64,000 nucleotides of DNA from JACTMJ01 sp964618435 (lineage in GTDB: Bacteria > Acidobacteriota > Terriglobia > Bryobacterales > Bryobacteraceae), in the NCBI GenBank assembly GCA_964618435.1, contig CAZUAX010000001.1, positions 26,342-90,341 on the forward strand, written 5' to 3'. Shown here piece by piece: positions 54,064 through 61,524 of the stretch (its first letter is position 1; each line of letters starts with the position of its first letter). A program made the translations under genes and the position numbers. The notes under the pieces are model-generated. The model had not been told where the DNA came from and searched no databases. It was given only the letters and a program-made list of their open reading frames with translations.

Positions 54064-54119
54064 CACCCCCATCCCCCAGCGAACATCCGTTATCAGGAAT
54101 CGCTGAGGGATGCGGGGTG
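54064..54119 (+). terminator. terminator hairpin after DUF1501 gene
   Basis: Nearly perfect ~19-base arms (CACCCCCATCCCCCAGCGA against TCGCTGAGGGATGCGGGGTG) enclose a 17-base loop just after the stop codon. Confidence 0.6.
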
Positions 54120-54254
54120 GTGTTGCGCTTCCATAGGTAGCCGCTCTGTCCTCACGCTCCTCACACCTCTTCCGCCTCCGCAATGCTTGCCGCTCCTTCG
54201 GGTTGGAGGCTGTACGTGAAAGAGGATCAGCCGTGCAACCCCGTTGCGGCTCGC

Positions 54255-55241
54255 TCACCCATCCGTCATCGCCACCATCTTCTCCATCGAATGGTGCGCG
54301 TTGCGGATCCGCTGCTCAGCATCACCGAAGTGTGTTTCCAGACCAAACGGACCGCGGTATCCGTCATCCAAAAGAGCATCCACAATTCCTGCCCAGTCCA
54401 GAGTCTCGCCCGCCTTCAACAGGCTCTCCCCCTTGATCTGCACATTGCCGAGCCTCTCTTTCGGCAGCAGTTGGTAACCCGCGGGAAACGGTTTCGCCTC
54501 GAACGCCAATGAGTTGTGAGGATCCCAGTTGAACCCAACCGCACGATGCGGCACCAACGCCAGCATCTGCTGCAACTCCCAGGAGGTAGCTACATTGCAG
54601 GCTGATTCATTCTCAATCAACAGGCGCAGCTTTTCTCTGGCGGCCAATTCCGCCAGTGGCGCAATGATCTCGGCAATGCGCGGATAGAGCGGCAAAGGAG
54701 AATCCGTCCGCCAGAACGTGAATATCCGGATCGTCTCCACACCTAGCTCATGCGCGGCTTCCATGGCGCGCTTCAGTAGCTCTTCTCGGCGTGCAAAGCG
54801 ATCCGCATCCGCTTGCACCCGCCTTTTCCACTCCTGTGCGTCATAGCGATGTCGAATGCGGGGCTCCGTGTCGGGAAGCGTCCATTTCAGGATCCATGTA
54901 TTCAGAAACGAGATGCCTAGCCCTGTATCCTCCACCCTGCTTCGAAACTTTCGCAGTGCGGATGAGCCAAGCTCAGCGTAGAGTTGATTCGTTCCCGGCA
55001 CTGTGCGCAATTCAATCCAGCGCAGTCTGTACCGTTTCGCAAAATCGAAAGCCGCGGCCTCTGAGAATGCCACCTCATCGGTAATCGCGCTCAACCGGGA
55101 GCGGGGTAGCCTTCCCCGTGGCTTCCCTGCCTGCGCTTCCGGAAGAGTTCCTTGCTGGAACGCGCACACAGGTTGCGTATCCCTCGCGACCAAAGTGCCC
55201 GCTGCCAGAAACGTACGGCGACTCCACACGCTGTGTAGCAT
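54255..55241 (-). CDS. exported sugar phosphate isomerase/epimerase-like TIM-barrel protein
   Basis: 328 residues. The N-terminus SRRTFLAAGTLVA is Tat-like. The xylose-isomerase-like TIM barrel (AP_endonuc_2 family) follows: LSAITDEVAFSEAAAFDFAK, LRWIELR, ELGVETIRIFTFWR, LRLLIENESACNVATSWELQ with the metal-site Glu, AVGFNWDPHNS and GPFGLETHFG. These enzymes isomerise or epimerise keto-sugars using a divalent metal. It is divergent from the esterase-like gene at 55384 and shares a 142-bp upstream region with it. Confidence 0.85.
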   Translation of the reverse strand: MLHSVWSRRTFLAAGTLVARDTQPVCAFQQGTLPEAQAGKPRGRLPRSRLSAITDEVAFSEAAAFDFAKRYRLRWIELRTVPGTNQLYAELGSSALRKFRSRVEDTGLGISFLNTWILKWTLPDTEPRIRHRYDAQEWKRRVQADADRFARREELLKRAMEAAHELGVETIRIFTFWRTDSPLPLYPRIAEIIAPLAELAAREKLRLLIENESACNVATSWELQQMLALVPHRAVGFNWDPHNSLAFEAKPFPAGYQLLPKERLGNVQIKGESLLKAGETLDWAGIVDALLDDGYRGPFGLETHFGDAEQRIRNAHHSMEKMVAMTDG

Positions 55242-55383
55242 CCACCTGTCCTCGCCACATCCCCTTGACTCCCTGCTTACCGGATTGTCGGCCCTGGGTC
55301 AAGCCCCTGCCGCAGTGCGCATTGCAAGTGCTACAGTGGCCAGCAAGCCTCTTCCGAGGTATCGAGCCCAGGGGGTTATCGCA

Positions 55384-56487
55384 ATGATCTGTATTCCATT
55401 TCTTGTTTTTCTCTTCCTGGGAGCCTTCTGTCTGCAGGCGCAAGTGGCAACACCACCGCCCCCATTGCAGGCTCCCTGGGATGGTGTGCCCGCACGCTAT
55501 CAAAACCTGCCCATCGGCAAGTTTGCGATACCCCGCACGTCAGCAGAGTGGGCACAGCGACGCGGCACAGTAAAGCAGATTGTCTTGAATTCTCTGGGCG
55601 AGTTACCGCCACGGCCCTCACCCTCGGCCGTACGTGTGGTCTCAGTGGACCAGAAAGATGGCTACCGCATCGAAAAGTTTGTCTTCGATAATGGCGTGGA
55701 TTCTACCGTTCCTGGATACATCGCCATTCCCGATAAGCGGGACGGCCCACTCCCCGCCATCCTCACCATGCATGGTCACAGCAGCAGCAAAGAGAATATG
55801 TTTGGATACCAGCCCACATCACAGAATGTAGCCGGGATGCTGGCGATGAAGGGCTATGTGGTGCTGGGTATCGACAGCTACTTCAACGGCGAGCGCAAAG
55901 GGACCGGTCCCGCGGGAGAACTGGAGCGGATGGAGTCGCGTGCGGACCAGGAAATGTCTCTCTTCAAATTGAACCTCTGGCTGGGGCGTACGCTCTGGGG
56001 GATGATGCTTCGGGACGAGCAGATTGCACTCGACTACCTGGCATCCCGTCCGGAAGTGGACCCCAACCGCATCGGTGCCCAAGGCATGAGTATGGGAAGC
56101 ACTCGCTCCTGGTGGCTTGCGGCTATCGATGACCGCATCAAGGCGGTCGTTGGAGTCGCCTGCTTCACGCGATATGAAGATCTAATTGCCATTCGCGCTC
56201 TTAGTGCACATGGCATCTACTATTTCGTTCCCGGCCTCTTGAAGCACTTCGATTCCGAGGGCGTCATGGCTCTCCTGGCGCCACGACCCTTTCTTGTCCT
56301 CACGGGAGATCGCGATGCGGGTTCGCCGCCCGAAGGCATGGCAGTGTTGGAACGGATCCTCAAGGAAATCTACCAGGTCCAGGGACGGCCCGAAGCATTT
56401 GAGAGCATCATCTATCCCGAAACCGGGCATGTCTATAACGACGATATGAAGGCGCGCATGCTCGCCTGGTTTAACCGCTTCCTGTAG
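55384..56487 (+). CDS. exported alpha/beta hydrolase (acetyl-xylan-esterase/dienelactone-hydrolase-like)
   Basis: 367 residues from ATG 55384 with a signal peptide (about 1-20); a longer open frame upstream overlaps the divergent gene and is not used. The fold is seen in LPAILTMHGHSSSKENMFGY, GYVVLGIDSYFNGERKG, the nucleophile elbow GAQGMSMGSTRSWW, ACFTRYEDLIAIRALSAHGI, RPFLVLTGDRDAGSPP with the Asp, and YPETGHVYND with the His. This group often deacetylates plant polysaccharides. Fits with the divergent sugar isomerase-like gene. Confidence 0.85.
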   Translation: MICIPFLVFLFLGAFCLQAQVATPPPPLQAPWDGVPARYQNLPIGKFAIPRTSAEWAQRRGTVKQIVLNSLGELPPRPSPSAVRVVSVDQKDGYRIEKFVFDNGVDSTVPGYIAIPDKRDGPLPAILTMHGHSSSKENMFGYQPTSQNVAGMLAMKGYVVLGIDSYFNGERKGTGPAGELERMESRADQEMSLFKLNLWLGRTLWGMMLRDEQIALDYLASRPEVDPNRIGAQGMSMGSTRSWWLAAIDDRIKAVVGVACFTRYEDLIAIRALSAHGIYYFVPGLLKHFDSEGVMALLAPRPFLVLTGDRDAGSPPEGMAVLERILKEIYQVQGRPEAFESIIYPETGHVYNDDMKARMLAWFNRFL

Positions 56488-56660
56488 CCAACTTTCTGAT
56501 GGAAATCCATCGATTCCAAACCCGGATCCTAAGGTTCGTCAATACTGCGGCGTGGCACGAATACGCGCTCCACCACCTCCGCAGAGAATGAGCCTCGCTG
56601 TAGCATGAGCCACCATCGTTGCCACATAAACTACGAGCCAACCATCACCGTAGAAAGTAT
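56488..56660. other. intergenic region before the arsenic-type permease gene
   Basis: No coding region recognised in 56488-56660. The promoter-operator for the permease follows at 56661. Confidence 0.4.
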
Positions 56661-56688
56661 TTGGCTATTTTGCCAACTGTGCTATTCT
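56661..56688 (+). promoter_or_regulatory. promoter/operator of the permease gene (shared with 59501)
   Basis: TTGGCT (-35), 16 bases and TATTCT (-10). The spacer begins ATTTTGCCAA, so TTGGC-TATTTT-GCCAA forms a palindrome over the -35 region. A 30-base window agrees at 22 positions with the one at 59501, which suggests a common repressor, likely the ArsR-family protein encoded at 60304. Confidence 0.55.
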
Positions 56689-56807
56689 GGGTCTTACCTC
56701 AGATTGCCTAAAGACTCTTGCGAGCGCATGGCTGGCCTTCTGTGTTGAGTTTTCCTGCTCGGGATGTCCGTGGCATGTGAGTGTCCACGGTAGATGGAGT
56801 GCTGTTG

Positions 56808-58109
56808 ATGGACTGGCGCAGTGAGTGGAAGAAGGCCGCTTTGGTTGTAGGCGTTTTCCTCGCCTTCTACCATATGCCGGTGGGCAATGCCCGGTTTGAT
56901 CGATCCGTTCTGGAAGGGCTCCACCTGGCTCGCTGGTATGCCGAAGAGCATGTTCTTCTCTGCCTGATTCCTGCCTTCTTCATCGCGGGTGCGATTGCCG
57001 TGTTCGTCAATTCTGCCTCGGTAATCCGCTACCTTGGCCCAAAAGCCAGCAAGGTACTTGCTTACGGCGTCGCCTCGGTCTCCGGCACCGTTCTGGCTGT
57101 GTGTAGCTGTACAGTTCTACCCCTGTTCGCAGGCATTTATCGCATGGGCGCAGGGCTTGGCCCGGCCTCGGCATTCCTTTACTCGGGCCCTGCCATCAAT
57201 GTTCTGGCGATTGTGCTCACCGCCAGAATCCTGGGCTGGCAATTGGGTATTGCCCGAGCGTTGGGAGCCATTCTTTTTGGCATCGTCATTGGCCTCGCCA
57301 TGCACTTCCTGTTCCGCCGCGAAGAGAGGGAAAAGGCCGCTGCACAGGCTGCCCTACCCATCCCCGAGGTCACTCGGCCGCTCTGGCAGAATGCTGTTTT
57401 CTTCGCCACAATGGTGGCGATTCTGGTCTTCGCCAACTGGGGGCAGCCCCAGGCGCAAGTGGGCCTGTGGCACACAATCTTCGCTTCTAAGTGGGCCATC
57501 ACCAGCATCTTTGCCTTGGGTCTTGGCGCGGTGCTTAGCCTATGGTTCGGCGTTGCCTTTTCCAAGGTCGGCAGCGTCGTACTTGCCGTACTCGGTCTCG
57601 CCCTTGCGTTCCCTGCGCAACCCGTCATCGCATTCACAGGAGGTTTTCTGGGGCTCACTGCAATCACCTTGACGAGTGGCTCAATCATGCAGGAGTGGTT
57701 CACCGCCACTTGGGATTTCGCAAAGCAGATTCTGCCCCTCCTGCTCTTCGGAGTCCTCATCGCCGGCATGCTGCTGGGCCGCCCTGGCGAGGAGGGCCTC
57801 ATCCCCTCCGAGTGGGTTTCTCAAGCGGTAGGAGGGAACTCCTGGCAGGCCAACCTGTTCGCCTCCTTCGCCGGCGCCTTCATGTACTTTGCTACCCTCA
57901 CGGAGATCCCCATCCTGCAAGGTCTAATCGGCAACGGCATGGGACAGGGTCCGGCGCTTGCCTTGCTTCTGGCTGGTCCAGCACTTTCGCTACCGAATAT
58001 GCTGGTGATTCACAGCGTCATGGGCTTCAAGAAAACGGTCGCATTTGTGTCAATGGTCATCCTGCTGGCGGCACTCACCGGGGTTATCTACGGCGCCCTC
58101 GTATCCTGA
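56808..58109 (+). CDS. ArsP-like permease (DUF318)
   Basis: 433 residues from ATG 56808, which has GGAG eight bases upstream; GTG 56781 is a less likely start. About ten membrane helices. The DUF318/ArsP landmarks are present: VCSCTVLPLFAGIYRMGAGL in the first half with the Cys pair, SGPAINVLAIVLTARIL, and in the second half TLTEIPILQGLIGNGMGQGP and GPALSLPNMLVIHSVMG. Members export organoarsenicals or other metalloid/thiol compounds. Grouped with a hypothetical exported protein, a redox-disulfide protein and an ArsR regulator. Confidence 0.87.
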   Translation: MDWRSEWKKAALVVGVFLAFYHMPVGNARFDRSVLEGLHLARWYAEEHVLLCLIPAFFIAGAIAVFVNSASVIRYLGPKASKVLAYGVASVSGTVLAVCSCTVLPLFAGIYRMGAGLGPASAFLYSGPAINVLAIVLTARILGWQLGIARALGAILFGIVIGLAMHFLFRREEREKAAAQAALPIPEVTRPLWQNAVFFATMVAILVFANWGQPQAQVGLWHTIFASKWAITSIFALGLGAVLSLWFGVAFSKVGSVVLAVLGLALAFPAQPVIAFTGGFLGLTAITLTSGSIMQEWFTATWDFAKQILPLLLFGVLIAGMLLGRPGEEGLIPSEWVSQAVGGNSWQANLFASFAGAFMYFATLTEIPILQGLIGNGMGQGPALALLLAGPALSLPNMLVIHSVMGFKKTVAFVSMVILLAALTGVIYGALVS

Positions 58110-58279
58110 AGCTAATAAGCTAATGTAGGCATAGGAAGATGCGATCGAAGGCTGTAAGGGTGCGGGCCCTGGACGTAGCGCGCAAGGCGTAATGGCACGA
58201 ACCCTGCTCTCAACCGAAGCGCCGGACCAGCAGCTATCATAGGCATTGGAGCCCCTTTTTGCTGGACCAATGCTGCCTC

Positions 58280-59383
58280 ATGCAATCGGCTCATGAAGAC
58301 AGAGAGACCGCCATTCCCAATACTGGAATCCAGTATTTGCCGGGACGCGTGAGGAGTGTCCTGATTCTGGTGTGCCTTGGCATCCTATGCTCCCTCGCAT
58401 GTAGCGGCCAGGCCAACGGCGAACCTCGCACGTTCCTGATTGACCACATTGGGCTCACCAGCCAGCAAATCCTGTCGATTCAGCAAGGCAAGGTCGTTAC
58501 CAAAGCAATCTCATCCCGGACACCCGCCGAATTGCTGGTGGTGGGTGCCGTCTTCGTGCGAGCGCGACCAGAAGACTATGCCGATCTGGCCTTCGACATG
58601 GATCGGCTTCGAGAGTCGTCGAGCTACGTGGCGGTGGGACGGTTCAGCGATCCTCCCCGTCTGTCTGATCTCGATGGGTTCACCTTCGAGCCCGAAGACA
58701 TTCGCAATTTGAAATCCTGCCGCACGGGCAAGTGCGGCGTCCAAATGTCTGACCAGATGATGCTGGCCCTTCAGAAGGGGATTGATTTGGAGGCTCCCAA
58801 CGCTCGCATTGAGGCCAGCCAGAAGATGAAGCAGTTGGCAATCGAGATGCTGGGCCGCTATAGGACCGAAGGTAATTCCGCGCTGGGCATTTATCAGGAC
58901 AAAGATTATCCGTTCGAAGTGGATGCTGAACTACGCCTGATGCTGAAACAGGTGCCGTTGCTGCAAGACTACCTGCCTTCTCTGCCCGAATACCTGCTGG
59001 ATTACCCGCGCGCCAAACTACCAAACGCAAAATCGTTTTTCTTCTGGGAAAAGGTCGCCTTTGGCCTCAAGCCTACTCTCCGTTTGAACCATGCGATTTC
59101 TTACCGGGCGGATAGTCCACGCGGCACCGCACACGTCGTCGTCGTGAAGCAACTCTATGCCAGCCATTATCTTCAGCTTGCGCTGGACCTGACAGCATGT
59201 GTAGCTGGAATATCGAACACCGGGGATCCCGGCTTTTATCTGATCACGTTCAAGGCTTCGCGACAGCATGGCCTGACGGGGTTCTTTGGGGCCATCGCCC
59301 GAACAATCATCGTCTCTCGCACCCGTGCCGCCCAGGAGAGGATACTCCTCAACATCAAGACCAAGCTTGAATCGAAACGATAA
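58280..59383 (+). CDS. hypothetical exported protein
   Basis: 367 residues from ATG 58280 (TTG 58259 also possible). An N-terminal export signal spans about residues 27-47 (VLILVCLGILCSLACSG), with a Cys that could be lipidated. The mature part has LDGFTFEPEDIRNLKSCRTG with a CRTGKC element and a C-terminal half rich in beta strands (LRLNHAISYRADSPRGTAHV). No family recognised. It stands between the permease and the redox protein genes on the same strand, 170 bp after the permease, but the promoter/operator at 59501 lies after it. Confidence 0.6.
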   Translation: MQSAHEDRETAIPNTGIQYLPGRVRSVLILVCLGILCSLACSGQANGEPRTFLIDHIGLTSQQILSIQQGKVVTKAISSRTPAELLVVGAVFVRARPEDYADLAFDMDRLRESSSYVAVGRFSDPPRLSDLDGFTFEPEDIRNLKSCRTGKCGVQMSDQMMLALQKGIDLEAPNARIEASQKMKQLAIEMLGRYRTEGNSALGIYQDKDYPFEVDAELRLMLKQVPLLQDYLPSLPEYLLDYPRAKLPNAKSFFFWEKVAFGLKPTLRLNHAISYRADSPRGTAHVVVVKQLYASHYLQLALDLTACVAGISNTGDPGFYLITFKASRQHGLTGFFGAIARTIIVSRTRAAQERILLNIKTKLESKR

Positions 59384-59733
59384 CCTGCAAGCTGTTGGCG
59401 AGAGATCGGCGTGTTGACTTCAGGACACGGGATAGTCTGCCCCTGGAAACGGAACCACATCAAACTGGAAACCCCCAGGAGAGATTCCTTGAGAGATACT
59501 TGGCTATTTGGCAAAACCTGCTAAAGTGGACTTGTCATGTGAATCATGCGATAGCACTTCAGCGTGTACTCCCGGCGGTTGGACCCTTTGGGCAGTAATT
59601 CAACAGGGTCGCGGGACTCGAGGGTGGCAGTTCCTGGTAGGCGAACCTGTTTTTAACCCGGCCAGCGCTTCTGTTGGTATCGCTGTCGTGCAAGTCCACA
59701 AGACGCCTACTTCCGACAAGGAAAGTGAGCACA
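59384..59733 (+). other. leader and promoter region of the redox-disulfide gene
   Basis: Holds the promoter/operator at 59501-59528 and an unusually long leader of about 200 bases before the start at 59734. No stable coding region. In one frame a Cys-rich stretch (CESCDSTSAC) is open across the leader, but it lacks a ribosome site and a proper start. Confidence 0.4.
59501..59528 (+). promoter_or_regulatory. promoter/operator of the redox-disulfide gene (shared with 56661)
   Basis: TTGGCT, 16 bases and TAAAGT, with the same TTGGCTATTT start and GCTA at the same distance as in the permease promoter. The partial palindrome TTGGC-TATTTG-GCAAA overlaps the -35 box, consistent with repressor control. 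Confidence 0.5.
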
Positions 59734-59964
59734 ATGAAAATTCAGATTCTCGGCACAGGCTGCGCTAAGTGCAACCAACTTACAGAGAACACGGAAAAGG
59801 CAGCGAAAGAACTCGGCCTCGACTATCAGCTTGAGAAAGTGACCAACATCACCCAGATCATGAGCTTTGGGGTAATGATCACGCCAGCCTTGGCTGTCAA
59901 CGGCAAGGTAAAGATCGCTGGTAAAGTCGCAACCCCCGACGAGATCAAGACTTTGCTGTCCTAA
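59734..59964 (+). CDS. redox-active disulfide protein (thioredoxin-like, TM0996 type)
   Basis: 76 residues from ATG 59734, which has AGGAAAG upstream; an upstream frame to 59674 is not used. The active site is GTGCAKCNQL with Cys10 and Cys13. The cis-Pro segment MSFGVMITPALAVNGK and the ending KVATPDEIKTLLS are typical. These small glutaredoxin-like proteins are regularly encoded with DUF318 permeases and ArsR regulators, where they probably handle metalloid- or thiol-bound substrates in the cytoplasm. Confidence 0.9.
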   Translation: MKIQILGTGCAKCNQLTENTEKAAKELGLDYQLEKVTNITQIMSFGVMITPALAVNGKVKIAGKVATPDEIKTLLS

Positions 59965-60303
59965 GGATATGATAGGTTTCCACAGAGTCCAGTCAGTCCG
60001 TTGAGAGTGTCGCATCTAGCGATGTCCCCACCCGTCGGGCGTACCTTGACGCGAAGAATCCCGTCGCCCACGTCACAGCGATGGCGATGTTTGTAGGCCG
60101 TGCAATGTCGCGTTCCGAGGCCATCGGGCCCATCCGTCGGACCTGTAAACAGGCGATAGACGTGCGGACGCCTCCCCCGGCGGCGAACCCCCATCTGCAC
60201 ATTCACACGACAGCACTCAAACACTGCAATCGGCAGATAGGTACTATTCGGCTGTGGATTCGCTACTTTCCCAATCCGCCAAGCACTGATATCATTGTCG
60301 TTT

Positions 60304-60630
60304 ATGGACTCTCAGACGCAAGCCTTCTTTGAAGCCCGCGCCAAGGTGATGAAGGCGCTTGCACATCCAACCCGGCTCTTTGTGGTGGATGAACTCTCGC
60401 GGGGAGAGCGCTGTGTGTGCGACCTCACTGAGATGATTGGGGCGGATATGTCTACCGTGAGCAAGCATTTGTCCGTGCTGAAGTCAGCGGGAATCGTTGC
60501 CGACGAGAAGCGTGGGATGCAGGTGTTTTATCGCCTCAAGACTCCCTGCGTACTGCGGTTCTTCGATTGCGTGGGTGAGGTGATGATCGAAAACTCCAAG
60601 GAACTCCTCCAGTTGACCGCCGCCCGCTAG
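60304..60630 (+). CDS. ArsR-family transcriptional repressor
   Basis: 108 residues from ATG 60304 (TTG 60295 is also in frame). A winged helix-turn-helix (VMKALAHPTRLFVVDELSRG, IGADMSTVSKHLSVLKSAGI) carries the metal-sensing ERCVCDL motif of the ArsR/SmtB alpha-3 site. Two Cys further along (TPCVLRFFDC) may add ligands. It probably releases DNA when bound to As(III)/Sb(III) or another thiophilic species, and likely controls the two promoters at 56661 and 59501. Confidence 0.9.
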   Translation: MDSQTQAFFEARAKVMKALAHPTRLFVVDELSRGERCVCDLTEMIGADMSTVSKHLSVLKSAGIVADEKRGMQVFYRLKTPCVLRFFDCVGEVMIENSKELLQLTAAR

Positions 60631-61024
60631 CGTTGGCTCCGCTACTCGTCCGCCTTTCCCGCCTTCAGTCAGATGCCGCATCGAAATAGCAGTTGCACTG
60701 AGCGGAGTGCCGACGGAACGATGCGGATGCTGTGTACTTCCCACCGATTCACCGGGATGGAAAAGCTCGGAGCTCCTGGTGGCGCTCCGGGCCATGGATT
60801 GTGTTGTGCCAACGGGGCACCTTTCCCTTAAAGCTGGGGCTTTCACCGGAAGCGGCCAGCGCCGGCAATCACCAGCGAGAGCAGCAGCAGAGAGCGCGCG
60901 CCGGGCTCCGGGCTCCGGGATTGGGTTGGCAGCGGCGGCGGTGATGCTGGCGTCGAAGCTGACCTCCCCGCTGCCGTCATTGCAAGTGCAGCAAATTAAG
61001 GGATCTGCGGAGAATCGCTCTTAG
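60631..61024. other. gene-free interval with a possible PEP-CTERM-like tail remnant
   Basis: On the minus strand, 60850-61010 contains an open stretch SFDASITAAAANPIPEPGAR that, after a one-base shift, continues as SLLLLSLVIAGAGRFR and a stop. That resembles a PEP-CTERM sorting tail, but it is broken and has no gene attached. Nothing else is seen. Confidence 0.3.
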
Positions 61025-61524
61025 ACAACCATTAACTGCGCATCGTTGCGGTCGCCGAGATTGGCCAGTGGCGAGAGGAAGAAGGTTCCAATGCCAAAGC
61101 CATTGTTGGAGTCGAAGGATTGAGCCCAAGCCAGGGAACCGGGGGCAAGCAGGCTGCCCAGCCAGGTCACCAGTCCAGTGGACGAAGCGGTAGTCTGCCG
61201 CCGGGATGGCCTGAATGGGGAATTCCCCGGTGGTCAGTTGCCAGCCGTTGTTGGTTACCGTTCCGCCCACAGCCGGGCTGGCGGTGAAGGAGTACAGGAC
61301 GGAGCGCGGGAAGCTGACGGTCAACGTCGTCGGCTCAGTTGGGACCACGTAATCCACGACGTTACTGCCGCTTGAGGAATCCAGCCAGCAGGTGAAGGTC
61401 CACGAGGAAGCGGGGATCTCATCCACAAAGCCCGGCGCCGCGAAGCGATACTGGCGGCCCTGTTCCAGCAGCAGCGTGATGGGCAGCGACCGGGGCTGGC
61501 ACGATGGGGAGAGGGCAAAGGCGG
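61025..61524 (-). pseudogene. fragment of a surface protein with InlB_B/fibronectin-like repeat
   Basis: Minus-strand sequence includes LPITLLLEQGRQYRFAAPGF, WTFTCWLDSSSG, then SFTASPAVGGTVTNNGW and YRFVHWTGDLAG. These are typical of the beta-rich divergent InlB_B repeats in Solibacter-type secreted proteins. There is no start codon, the frame overlaps the end of the ndvB-like gene, and after HWTGDL the sequence shifts to another frame reading AQSFDSNNGFGIGTFFLSP before stopping near 61022. It is a decayed fragment. Confidence 0.45.

Noticed and set aside
59508..59768. Cys-rich 86-codon ORF in the redox-gene leader
   Set aside because: It starts at the -10 element, has no ribosome site and overlaps the real gene in another frame.
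60850..61010. PEP-CTERM sorting signal
   Set aside because: The PEP segment and the hydrophobic tail lie in different frames and no host gene precedes them, so it is at best a remnant.
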